Below, in pieces: positions 36,171 through 45,289 of a stretch of 64,000 nt of DNA. A program made the position numbers and the translations under genes. The stretch's first letter is position 1, and each line of letters starts with the position of its first letter. This stretch comes from QHXQ01 sp963788965 (GTDB lineage Bacteria; Acidobacteriota; Blastocatellia; Pyrinomonadales; Pyrinomonadaceae): NCBI GenBank assembly GCA_963788965.1, contig CAWBIK010000005.1:2108001-2172000 (forward strand), read 5' to 3'. The notes beneath the pieces are model-generated. The model had not been told where the DNA came from and made no database searches. It saw only the letters and a program-made list of their open reading frames with translations.

Positions 36171-38363
36171 CGCCGTCACCTTCAGGTTGTCGAAGAAGAT
36201 TTCCGCGAGCGCGCTGCCGAAGATGCCGGGGCTGCCTTGCCGGTTGGGCAGCGGGTCGATGCGCTCGACAAGCCACGCGGCCGGTTCTGCTTCGCCTTTG
36301 GGCCAGACCTTGCCGCGCGCGCGCACCTTGCCGTCGGGCAACGTCTCGACCATGAGCTTCATGCGATACCACGCGTTCGGCTGCCATTGATAAGGGGCTT
36401 TGACGGTGCGCGTCGTCTCAGGCTGCCACGGTTCGAGGTGCAACTCCTGCGCGTTGCCGTAGAGCACCAGCGCGTAACGCTGCGCGATGATGCCGGCGTC
36501 GCCCTGTTGTCGCCGCTTCGTGGTCGCGTTGATGTCGGCCTCGACTGTGTAGTCGTGCAGATCGGATGTGCCCATGTAAGCCCGCGCGCGTGTCAAGAGC
36601 GACGTGCCTTCGGTCGTCTTGACGAGCACCTTGTTGCCTTCAATGTCGCGCACGGTGAACTTCGACGTTGCGTTCGTCCACGTTGGCGGGATAGTGTTCG
36701 CGGCCATCGCATCGAAGTTTTCGCTCCACGGCAGCGGCGGCACGATGCGGACGCGCGCCGTGCCCGTGAGGCCGCCGACCGTCGCCTTGACCGTGCCCGC
36801 TTGCCAGCCGCCATCCGTGGCCGACACGAACTGACCGTTCGCCACAGTGCCTTTCAATTTATCGAGCGACCATTCGGCCGCTTTCTCTTCGCGGATAAAC
36901 TGACCGCGCTCGTCGAACAGGCGCACGCGGAAGTTGAGCGTGTCGCCGGGTTTGATGAGCAGTTCGGTCGGGACGACTTGAACGTGCGCGGGCGTGCCGT
37001 TCGTGGCAGGCGCGCTTGATGGCGATCTGTTGGTATCGACAGGCCGTGCGCCGTTCTTCTTGCCGATGCAATAGAGGTTCGTGTCGCTGACGAGATAGAC
37101 GCGTCCTTGCGCGACGGCGACCGAGGCGATGATCGCTTCCGGTTGTTGCTCTGTGCCGAGTTGGTCTTGATCGAGAATCTCCACGCCCGTCGCACTCGGT
37201 TTGAGAATGTAGAACTTGCCGTTCTCCGTCCCGGCGTAGAGCTTGCCGTCGGCAAGTACGGGCGAAGCCTTCTGACTCGTGCCGAGCTTTTGCAGCCAGA
37301 GTTGCTTGCCCGTGTTGAGATCGAACGCGGCCACGTTTGAACTGTTGTCGATCTGGTACATGCGGCTGCCGTCGATGACCGGCGACGAGAAGCCGCCCTG
37401 CCAACCGTATGTGCTCCACTTGACCTGTTCCTTCTTGATATCGCCTTTCGCGGTCGCATCGACGGCCGTGATCATGCCCATCTCGTTCGACTCTAAGTTC
37501 TCTTCGCTGTGCGTCAGGATCGCGTTCGTGCCGTTGACGACGACGCCCGTGTTAAGCCCGCGTTTGCTGATCTCATACTTCCAGACCGGCTCGCCCGTCT
37601 GCGGTTTGATCGCATGCACCACGCCGTCGCTCGCGCCCTGTATGAGCAGCCGCGTGCCGTTCACATCGACGATGACAGGCGGCGCATAGGTCGTATCATA
37701 CGGGCGACCGCCGGGCGCGCTGACCCACATGGTTTCGCCCGTGCGTTTGTCGAAGGCCATGAAGCGGTGCGCGCCGCGCCCGTGTTCGCCCCAGATGAAG
37801 GTGACGCCGCTGACGATCAGCAGGTCGCCGTCGATGATCGGCGAGACGGTGCGCCCGCCGTGCGTCGTCAATAGGCCGAAGTCTTCGCCGAGCGAACGCT
37901 CCCACACGACCTTGCCGTCGCGCGTTAAAGCGAGCAGCGTCCCGCCGACGCCGAAGGCATAGACGTTGCCGGTCGCCGCGTCCGCCGCGGGCGAGGCCCA
38001 ACCGACCCGGTGCGGCGGCACGTCCGAGAGATAGATGTTGAAGCGATGTTCCCACAAGAGCTTGCCCGTGTCGGCGTTGAAGCACATGATGCGCTCTTGC
38101 TCGTCCGCGCCCTTGCCCGCCGTGTTTTGCAGATAGAGGCGGTCGCCCAAGACGACCGGCGTGGAACGGCCGCCATAAGGCGCTTTCCACGCGAGGTTCT
38201 CGCCCGCAGGCGACCAGCGCACGGGCAGATTCGTTTCGGCCGAGACGCCGTCGCGGTGTGGGCCGCGCCATTCGGCCCAGTCGCCCGCTTGGGCGGCGGC
38301 GACGAGCATGAGCGGCAACGATAGAAGTGTGGCGCGACGCAGAAAACTTGATGCTGTGTTCAT
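36156..38363 (-). CDS. PQQ-like beta-propeller protein with Ig-like and LamG-like C-terminal domains
   Basis: About 735 residues from ATG 38363 (AAAAGAG just upstream), with a signal peptide (RATLLSLPLMLVAAAQA) then GDWAEWRGPHRDGV. A propeller occupies about residues 30-430 (AFDKRTGETMWVS, GKQLWLQKLGT, SPVLADGKLYAG). After a linker rich in Pro/Ser/Thr come an Ig-like segment (VVPTELLIKPGDTLNFRVRL) and a C-terminal jelly-roll like LamG/concanavalin domains (SENFDAMAANTIPPTWTNAT ... IFFDNLKVTAN). The extra domains suggest binding to a polysaccharide or surface partner. It is the first gene of the minus-strand propeller run; its stop codon comes from the family D repeat. Confidence 0.78.
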   Translation of the reverse strand: MNTASSFLRRATLLSLPLMLVAAAQAGDWAEWRGPHRDGVSAETNLPVRWSPAGENLAWKAPYGGRSTPVVLGDRLYLQNTAGKGADEQERIMCFNADTGKLLWEHRFNIYLSDVPPHRVGWASPAADAATGNVYAFGVGGTLLALTRDGKVVWERSLGEDFGLLTTHGGRTVSPIIDGDLLIVSGVTFIWGEHGRGAHRFMAFDKRTGETMWVSAPGGRPYDTTYAPPVIVDVNGTRLLIQGASDGVVHAIKPQTGEPVWKYEISKRGLNTGVVVNGTNAILTHSEENLESNEMGMITAVDATAKGDIKKEQVKWSTYGWQGGFSSPVIDGSRMYQIDNSSNVAAFDLNTGKQLWLQKLGTSQKASPVLADGKLYAGTENGKFYILKPSATGVEILDQDQLGTEQQPEAIIASVAVAQGRVYLVSDTNLYCIGKKNGARPVDTNRSPSSAPATNGTPAHVQVVPTELLIKPGDTLNFRVRLFDERGQFIREEKAAEWSLDKLKGTVANGQFVSATDGGWQAGTVKATVGGLTGTARVRIVPPLPWSENFDAMAANTIPPTWTNATSKFTVRDIEGNKVLVKTTEGTSLLTRARAYMGTSDLHDYTVEADINATTKRRQQGDAGIIAQRYALVLYGNAQELHLEPWQPETTRTVKAPYQWQPNAWYRMKLMVETLPDGKVRARGKVWPKGEAEPAAWLVERIDPLPNRQGSPGIFGSALAEIFFDNLKVTANSKQ

Positions 38364-38659
38364 CTCTTTTAGGAGTTCGCGGGCCTTGAACTTGTTAGTC
38401 AGTATGAAATACGCAAAGGGCGGAGCGCGGGTTGCGCGCCGCACGGAAACTTTATTGTCGGGGAGACGGCTGTACGCACATTGTTTCGTCTCCGGTCAGC
38501 CGCGTCAAGTTGAAACCTTTCCGCCGCGTCCCGCGTAAACTCTTGCGCTAACCGCTGGCAGATTACTCTGCAAGTTTTCGACAACCCGATACCCGCGCGG
38601 CTCAAGAGCCTGAATCAAACGTTGCCAGAGCCGTCCTGCTGCCTTAAGGAGTTAAGACT

Positions 38660-39469
38660 ATGACGCGAAGCGCAGCCGCCCTGTTGCCCCTCGTCCTACT
38701 GCTTGCCCACGTTGCCGCCGCACAGACGAACGCCATCAACGAGCAACTGTGGGAAGCCGCGCGCACGGGCGACGCCGCGACCGTGACCGCGTTATTGACC
38801 AAAGGCGCGGACGTGAACGCCAAGTTTCGCTACGGGCAGACGCCGCTCTTTAAGGCCGCCGAACGCGGCCACACGGAAGTCGTCAAAGTTCTTTTAGCGA
38901 ACGGCGCGGACGTGAACGTCACGGATACGTTCTACCGTGCGACGCCGCTGACATGGGCCGTGGACAAAGGGCACGTCGAAGTCGTGCGCGCGTTGCTCGA
39001 CAAAGGCGCGAAGGGCATTGACAACGTGCTGCTGGCGGGCGTCGGCAATGGCAACATTGAGATGGTCAAACTCGCGCTCGCCAAAGGCGGCTTGAGCGCC
39101 GAGACGCTCTCGGCCGGGCTGGCCGAAGCGACCAACGAGAAGCGCACGGAGATCGCCGAGTTGCTCAAACAGGCCGGCGCACAACCGCCGCCCAAAGCCG
39201 ATTTCACGGTCGCCGCCGACAAGCTCAAGAGTTACGAGGGCACATACAAGCCTGAGCGCGGCGGCGAGATAGTCGTCGCCGTTAATAAAGACGGCAAGCT
39301 GGCCGCCACGGCTCAAGGCACGACCTACACCCTCGGCGCATTCGACAACGTGCGCTTCCGCCTCGTCGAGATCGAAGGCATCAACATCACCTTCAACGTC
39401 GAAGCCGATAAAGTCACCGGCTTCACTCTGAAACAGGGTACGAACACGCAACTCTACAAGAAACAATGA
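38660..39469 (+). CDS. Secreted ankyrin-repeat protein with DUF3471-like C-terminal domain
   Basis: A 269-residue protein with a signal peptide (ALLPLVLLLAHVAAAQ), then four ankyrin repeats (EAARTGDAATVTALLTKGADV, GQTPLFKAAERGHTEVVKVL, TPLTWAVDKGHVEVVRALL and a degenerate fourth). The C-terminal 80 residues (LKSYEGTYKPERGGEIVVAV ... KVTGFTLKQG) look like the beta-barrel DUF3471 that follows many beta-lactamase-type proteins. AAGGAG at 38646-38651 eight bases before ATG 38660 supports the start. Ankyrin repeats imply protein binding in the periplasm; partner unknown. It is divergent from the minus-strand propeller run and precedes another propeller gene. Confidence 0.8.
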   Translation: MTRSAAALLPLVLLLAHVAAAQTNAINEQLWEAARTGDAATVTALLTKGADVNAKFRYGQTPLFKAAERGHTEVVKVLLANGADVNVTDTFYRATPLTWAVDKGHVEVVRALLDKGAKGIDNVLLAGVGNGNIEMVKLALAKGGLSAETLSAGLAEATNEKRTEIAELLKQAGAQPPPKADFTVAADKLKSYEGTYKPERGGEIVVAVNKDGKLAATAQGTTYTLGAFDNVRFRLVEIEGINITFNVEADKVTGFTLKQGTNTQLYKKQ

Positions 39470-39547
39470 TCAGCTTTCGGTTCTAAGTTCGGCCTGAAAC
39501 TGAACACCGCAAACTTGAAACTGAACACTGTCTTCGAGGTCACACCG

Positions 39548-40924
39548 ATGAAACGCTTCTGCTTTCTGTGCCTGTTTGTTTGCTTGGTCTTATCCGCCAT
39601 CGTGCGCGCGCAGAACTGGCCGCAGTTTCGCGGCGCGGGCGCGCAAGGCGTGGCGGATGGCAAGACGACGCCCGCGACGTGGGACGCGCCGAAGATGACC
39701 GGCGTGCTATGGAAGACGCCCGTGCCGGGCCTCGCGCACTCGTGCCCGGTTGTGTGGGGTGAGCGCGTGTATGTCACGACCGCCGTGAGCACCGAGGCGA
39801 AGCCGGCCGAACGTTACGGCCTCTACGGCGATGTCGAGCCGGTGAAAGACGAACCGAAGCACGCGTGGCACGTCATGGCGCTCAACAAGCAGACGGGCAA
39901 GGTCGTGTGGGATCGGATCGTGTACGAAGGCACGCCGAAGACGAAACGGCATCCGAAAGCGACGCACGCATCTTCGACGCCTGCGACCGACGGTAAGCAC
40001 GTGGTCGCGCTCTTTGGCTCGCAAGGCTTGCTTGTCTGTTACGACGAGAACGGCAAACAACTCTGGCGGCAAGACATCGGCGTGCTCGACGCCGGTTGGT
40101 TCTACGATCAAGATTATCAATGGGGGCACGCCAGTTCGCCCGTCATCTATCGCAACCTCGTCATTGTGCAGGCCGACGTGCAGAAAGATTCGTACATCGC
40201 GGCTTATGATCTTAAAACCGGCAAGCAGGTTTGGAAGACGCCGCGCGAAGAGTTGCCGTCGTGGGGCACGCCGACTGTTTATGACGGCAAGACGCGCGCG
40301 GAATTGATCGCCAACGGCACGAAGTTCATACGCGGTTACGATCCGTTGACGGGCAAAGAACTGTGGCGCATCGGCCCCATGTCCGAGATCGCCACGCCCA
40401 CGCCTTTCGTCGCGCACGAACTCATCTTCGTCACCAGCGGCTACGCGCCGATTCAACCGATCTACGCGATCCGCGTCGGCACAGCCAACGGCGACATCAC
40501 GTTGAAGGATGGTAAAGAATCGAGCGACGCGGTTGCGTGGAGCAAGCAGCGCGGCGGCCCCTACATGCCGACGCCGATTGTCTACGGCGATCATTTCTAC
40601 ACCTGCTCGAATCAAGGCGTCTTGACGGCCTACAACGCGAAGACCGGCGAGCGCGTTTATCAGGAACGCTTGGGCGGCAAAGGCGGGGCGTTCACCGCGT
40701 CGCCCGTCGCGGCCGACGGCAAACTTTATCTCGCCAGCGAAGACGGCGATGTCTTCGTCGTCAAGACGGGCGCGAAGTACGAACTGTTGGCGACGAACCC
40801 GATGGGCGAGGTCATGATGGCGACGCCGGCCATCTCTGACGGCCTTATCTTCGTCCGCACGACCAGCCACCTCTACGCCATCGGCAGCGCGAGCGCACCC
40901 GTCAAGGCGAAGGGCACGAAGTAA
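39548..40924 (+). CDS. Secreted PQQ-binding-like beta-propeller protein
   Basis: A 458-residue protein from ATG 39548 (GAGGT seven bases upstream) with a signal peptide (FLCLFVCLVLSAIVRAQ) then NWPQFRGAGAQGVADG. Blades: ALNKQTGKVVWDRIVYEGTP, AYDLKTGKQVWKTPREELPS, GYDPLTGKELWRIG, AYNAKTGERVYQERLGG and SPVAADGKLYLASEDGDVFV. Closest in this window to the protein at 33177. It starts a plus-strand triple of propeller genes after the ankyrin protein. Confidence 0.84.
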   Translation: MKRFCFLCLFVCLVLSAIVRAQNWPQFRGAGAQGVADGKTTPATWDAPKMTGVLWKTPVPGLAHSCPVVWGERVYVTTAVSTEAKPAERYGLYGDVEPVKDEPKHAWHVMALNKQTGKVVWDRIVYEGTPKTKRHPKATHASSTPATDGKHVVALFGSQGLLVCYDENGKQLWRQDIGVLDAGWFYDQDYQWGHASSPVIYRNLVIVQADVQKDSYIAAYDLKTGKQVWKTPREELPSWGTPTVYDGKTRAELIANGTKFIRGYDPLTGKELWRIGPMSEIATPTPFVAHELIFVTSGYAPIQPIYAIRVGTANGDITLKDGKESSDAVAWSKQRGGPYMPTPIVYGDHFYTCSNQGVLTAYNAKTGERVYQERLGGKGGAFTASPVAADGKLYLASEDGDVFVVKTGAKYELLATNPMGEVMMATPAISDGLIFVRTTSHLYAIGSASAPVKAKGTK

Positions 40925-41022
40925 CAACTTAGCTGTGGATGGAACAAAAACCAGTGCTGCCGCGTCCAAGTGGCAGCACTGGTTCAAACTCTCTTAAAGA
41001 GCGGAGAAGGAAGAACCAGCTT

Positions 41023-42382
41023 ATGAAACGTTTCGCGTTTGCGCCGTGGGCGCTGCTCGGCTGTTTGGTCGTCGTCGCGGTCTGTGCTTGGTCAAACATT
41101 AACGTCGCGGCGAAGGGGGCGAACTGGCCGGTTTTCGTGGGCCTGAAGGTCAAGGTATCTCGCGCGAGACGGGTATCCCGACGGAGTGGAGCGCGACGAA
41201 GAACGTGCTATGGAAGACGCCGATTGCAGGCAAGGGCAACTCGTCGCCGATCATCTGGGACAAGCGCGTCTTTCTGACGACGGCCGTTGAAGGCGCGGTC
41301 GTGCCGGGCGCGAAGGCCGTCAAGCACTACATCGAAGGGCAGGAGTGGCGACACCCGGACAGCAGCGGCGCGGACAAGCGGCAGACGTTCAAAGTTATCT
41401 GTCTTGATCGTGATACGGGCCGCATCCTGTGGGAGCGCACAGCCTACGAAGGCACGCCTTATGATGATCGACATCGCAAGAGCAGCTTCGCCGCGCCGAC
41501 GCCCGTGACGGACGGCAAACTCGTCTATGCCTACTTCGGCGCAGAAGGCGTTTATGCTTACGACTTGAATGGCAAGCTCGCGTGGAAGCAGGACATAGGC
41601 AAGATCAGCACGCTCGGCATGGGCACGGGCACGTCGCCGCTGCTCTACCAGAACCTGCTCATCATTCAAGCCGACAGCGAAGACGGCAAAGAGTCGGCCA
41701 TCGTCGCGCTCGATAAGAAGACGGGCAAGCAGGTCTGGAAGACGGCGCGCACAGGCATCGAGGTTAGTTGGTCAACGCCGCTCCTTGTCCACACGACGAA
41801 GCGCATGGAACTCGTCACGACCGGCAATCAAGCGGTCATCGCTTACGACCCGACGACGGGCAAAGAACTCTGGCGCAGCAAGGGGCTTGATAGCAACGCG
41901 ATTCCCAGTCCGCTCTCCGACGGCGAGTTGGTTTACGTCTGGCCGGTTATCCGAAGAAGATTGCGATGGCGCTCAAGATGGGCGGCAGCGGCGAACTCAA
42001 AGAGGGGCAAGGGATCGTCTGGCAGTACGAGAAGGGCACGGCTTATGTGCCGTCGCCGATCCTCTTCAACGGGTATCTTTATTTAACGACTGATCGCGGC
42101 ATATTGACGTGTCTCGACGCGAAGACCGGCGCGGTCAAGTACGAAGGCGGGCGCGTGCCTGTGCCCGCGACCTTCACCGCGTCGCCCGTCGCGTTCGGCG
42201 ACGTGCTATTGTTGACGAGCGAAGACGGCGACACGTTCGTCATCAAGGCGGGCGCGACCCACGAAGTCCTGCGCACCAACTCGCTCGGCGAGCCGGTCTA
42301 TTCATCGCCGGCCATCGCCGACGAAAAGATTTTTATTCGCGGCGAACGACATCTCTACAGCATCGGGCGCGCGCGGAGCTAA
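41023..42382 (+). CDS. Secreted PQQ-binding-like beta-propeller protein, two frameshifts
   Basis: The N-terminal frame gives MKRFAFAPWALLGCLVVVAV, a signal peptide and NWPVF; after a shift near 41135 another frame continues RGPEGQGISRETGIPTEWSA and runs to DGELVYV near 41940. A second shift near 41945 leads to YPKKIAMALKMGGSG and to the end SIGRARS. Corrected length about 450 residues, matching the paralogues. The blades KVICLDRDTGRILWERTAYE and CLDAKTGAVKYEGGR are intact. Both breaks fall in short G/C- or T-rich runs, so sequence indels are likely. GGAGAAGGAAG lies 10-20 bases before ATG 41023. Confidence 0.72.
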
Positions 42383-42402
42383 ACAGATAAAGGAGGCTCG
42401 GC

Positions 42403-43932
42403 ATGTTCGAGTCGCAAGCTAAGACACCGTGGTATCGCTCGCCTGTGTTGAAAGTGGCCGGCGCGTTGATACTGGCCGTCGCTGGTGTGATCTCCGCGTA
42501 CAAGCTCATCGGCTACACCCGGCAAGAGTCGCACTACTCGGAACTCGAACGCCACCGCGAGCAGCAGCGCCAACAGGCAGCCGCGAACCCCGCGCCCGTC
42601 GAAGCGTCGACCCCTACGCCCGTCGTGCCGGTCGTGCCGCAGCCGCCGGATGCGAGCGCCGCGAACGCGACGCAACAACAGCCTGCGGCCGTCGCGGGTA
42701 ATAACACCGCGCCCGCGTCGTCTGTCGCCGCGCCGCAACGCGAGGCGAATCATCCGTCCGTCGCGCCTGCAACGCGCAACTACTGGACGAACTTTCGCGG
42801 CCCCGCGCGCGACGGACGCTATGACGAGCAGGCGATCAAGACGAACTGGCCAGCCGGTGGCTTGAAGCCCATGTGGAAGCAGCCCGTGGGCGGCGGCTAT
42901 TCTTCGTTCGTCGTCGCGGACGGCAGCGCCTACACCATCGAGCAGCGGCGCGGGCAGGAAGTGGTCGCGGCTTATCAAGCAGAGACGGGGCGCGAACTGT
43001 GGACGCACGGTTGGAACGCGCTGTTTAGTCCTGACGACACGGGCGACGGCCCACGCTCGACGCCGACGTGGGACGACGGCCGCATCTACGCGCTCGGCGC
43101 GGCGGGCGAACTGCGCTGTCTCGACGCGAAGACCGGCAAGCTCATCTGGAATAAAAATATTCTCGCCGACAATCAAGCGCAGAACATCTCTTGGGGCGTG
43201 GCCGGCTCGCCGCTCATTGTGGACGACAAGGTTATCGTCATGCCGGGTGGCCGCGCGGGCAAGAGCGTCGTGGCTTATAACAAGCTGACGGGCGCGCGCG
43301 TCTGGCAGGCGATGAACGACGCCGCCTCTTACACGTCGCCCGCGCTCGTCACGCTTGGTGGTAAGCGGCAAGTGCTAGTCGTCACCGCCGGCCAACTGGC
43401 GGGACTTGAACCGGCCGACGGCACGCTGCTGTGGACCTATGGTTGGCCCGTGTCTATGGGCATCAGCGTCTCGCAGCCTATCGTCGTCGGCAAGAATCGC
43501 GTCTTCATCTCCGCCGGTTACAGCAAGGGCGCGGCGCTCGTCGAACTGTCGCCCACCGGCAAAGGCTTCACGCCGCGCACGCTCTGGGAGAACATCAATC
43601 TCAAGACGAAGTTCAACAGCGCCGTCTACAATAACGGCTACGTCTACGGCCTCGACGAAGGCATCCTGACGTGCATTGACGTGGAGACGGGCACGCGCAA
43701 GTGGAAGGGCGGGCGCTACGGCTACGGGCAAGTATTGCTGGCCAGCAACCATCTCATCATCACGACCGAAGACGGCCAACTCGCGCTCGTCAAAGCCGAC
43801 CCCGCGCAGTACACAGAGGTCGCCAAATTCGCCGCGCTCGACGGCAAGACGTGGAACGTGCCCGCGCTCGCAAACGGTCGCTTGCTCGTGCGCAACGCCA
43901 ACGAAATGGCCTGCTACAATCTCACCGAGTAG
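42403..43932 (+). CDS. Membrane-anchored PQQ-binding-like beta-propeller protein
   Basis: A 509-residue protein whose N-terminus is different from the other paralogues: KVAGALILAVAGVISAYKLI is a single transmembrane anchor with no signal-peptidase site, followed by a Gln/Ala/Pro-rich linker of about 80 residues (QQRQQAAANPAPVEASTPTP). The propeller begins WTNFRGPARDGRYDEQA and ends GQLALVKADPAQYTEVA. AAGGAGG at 42390-42396 supports ATG 42403. The anchor probably holds the propeller at the periplasmic face of the inner membrane, unlike the secreted paralogues. Confidence 0.82.
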   Translation: MFESQAKTPWYRSPVLKVAGALILAVAGVISAYKLIGYTRQESHYSELERHREQQRQQAAANPAPVEASTPTPVVPVVPQPPDASAANATQQQPAAVAGNNTAPASSVAAPQREANHPSVAPATRNYWTNFRGPARDGRYDEQAIKTNWPAGGLKPMWKQPVGGGYSSFVVADGSAYTIEQRRGQEVVAAYQAETGRELWTHGWNALFSPDDTGDGPRSTPTWDDGRIYALGAAGELRCLDAKTGKLIWNKNILADNQAQNISWGVAGSPLIVDDKVIVMPGGRAGKSVVAYNKLTGARVWQAMNDAASYTSPALVTLGGKRQVLVVTAGQLAGLEPADGTLLWTYGWPVSMGISVSQPIVVGKNRVFISAGYSKGAALVELSPTGKGFTPRTLWENINLKTKFNSAVYNNGYVYGLDEGILTCIDVETGTRKWKGGRYGYGQVLLASNHLIITTEDGQLALVKADPAQYTEVAKFAALDGKTWNVPALANGRLLVRNANEMACYNLTE

Positions 43933-43934
43933 CA

Positions 43935-44014
43935 GCATTAACCACGAAGCCACGAAGCCACGAAAGAAGACATGAATGACTTCTTTCGTGGCTTCGTGGC
44001 TTGGTGGTTAATGC
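43935..44014. repeat. Dispersed palindrome, family A copy 6
   Basis: Inverted repeat built from CCACGAAG units: the left part starts GCATTAACCACGAAGCCACG and the right part ends GGTTAATGC. It lies between two convergent propeller genes (43932 and 44015). Confidence 0.78.
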
Positions 44015-45264
44015 TCAGTTCTTCAAGATAAACGACGTGAGCATCGTCTCGTCTTTGACGATGATGCGCTCGCCCATGATCGCGGGGTGCGCCCAGACGG
44101 GTGAGTTGGCGACTTGATATTGCGCCACAGTCGTCAACTCTTTCGCGTTCGGTTGAATGACGAACAGCGTGGACTCGCTGGTCAAAGCAAGCAGCACTTT
44201 GCCTGCGTTGATCAGGGCGGCGTTCTCGGCCTGTCGCCCCGCCCTTGCCAGAGCGTCTTGCCCGTGTCGGCGTCAAGACAGAAGAACTGCCCGCGCTTGC
44301 GGATCGACAGGCCATAAAGCAAGTTGCCCGCGACCACGGGCGTGTTCATATAAAGCTCGTTCTCCGCGTTGCGCCAGACCTCTTGCGTGGCGAGTTGCGC
44401 GCCCTGCTTGACGACGCGGATCGCAGTCAAGCCTTGCCCCTCGCGCGCGAAGATCAACATATCTTTATAGACGACAGGCGTGACGGAGTTTGTGTCGTAC
44501 TCGGTCTTCGCGGGCAGTTGCCAGAGCAACTTGCCGTTTTTGAGGTCAACGCCGACGAGTTGCTTCTGCGTGAAAGTCACGAGTTGGCGCACGCCCGCGA
44601 GCGTCACGACAATGGGTGAAGCATAAGCTGGGCCGTCGCCCGCGTAAGACCAAACGACCTTGCCCGTCTCTGCGTTGAAGGCCGTCAGCGCGCCTTTGTC
44701 GTGCCCGCCGACGTGTGCGATGACCAGCCCGTCCGTGACGAGCGGCGACATGGCCGTGCCGTAGAGCGGCGACGTAGTGGGAAACTCTTTGTTGAAATAG
44801 TTCTGCCAGATGATCTCGCCGCTGTGCGCGTTGTAGCAGGAGAGCACGCCCGTGATGCCGAGCGTATAGACGCGCTCGCCCGCGACAACCGGCGTTGATT
44901 TAGGCCCCTTGCCATGCCCTCGCGCCGCCGGGTTCATCTCGTAATCAACCTTGTAGCCCGACTTCCAGATCAACTTGCCGTTGCGCGCGTCGAGCGCCAT
45001 CGCAAATTCGTCCGTGTCGTCGTGGCGCACGAAGACGAAGACTCGGCCCAGCGCCACGACCGGCGAAGCATGACCGATGCCGACAGTTATCTTCCATTCC
45101 TCTTTGAGCGTCTTCGGCCACGCGGCCGGGATCGTCAACTCGTTCGTGCGCCCGTCGCGCGCAGCCCCGCGCCATTGCGGCCAATCAGCGCGCACTACTC
45201 GCCACGTCGTCGCCGTTAACACGAAGGTTAATGCAACAAGCTTCAGCCAACTTACAACACGCAT
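44015..45264 (-). CDS. Secreted PQQ-binding-like beta-propeller protein, frameshifted
   Basis: From ATG 45264 a signal peptide (LVALTFVLTATTWRVVRA) then DWPQWRGAARDGRTNELTIP. The main frame ends at GKTLWQGRGDRPRTPP (44212); a different frame continues SESTLFVIQPNAKELTTVAQ to the end TMLTSFILKN. One base near 44235 reconciles them into about 415 residues. Blades such as CYNAHSGEIIWQNYFNK and GVDLKNGKLLWQLPAK are intact. It is convergent with the membrane-anchored paralogue and shares a spacer palindrome. The break is probably an indel since only the last blade is affected. Confidence 0.72.
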
Positions 45265-45289
45265 ATGATTCTCCGCGCTTGCGCTTTGC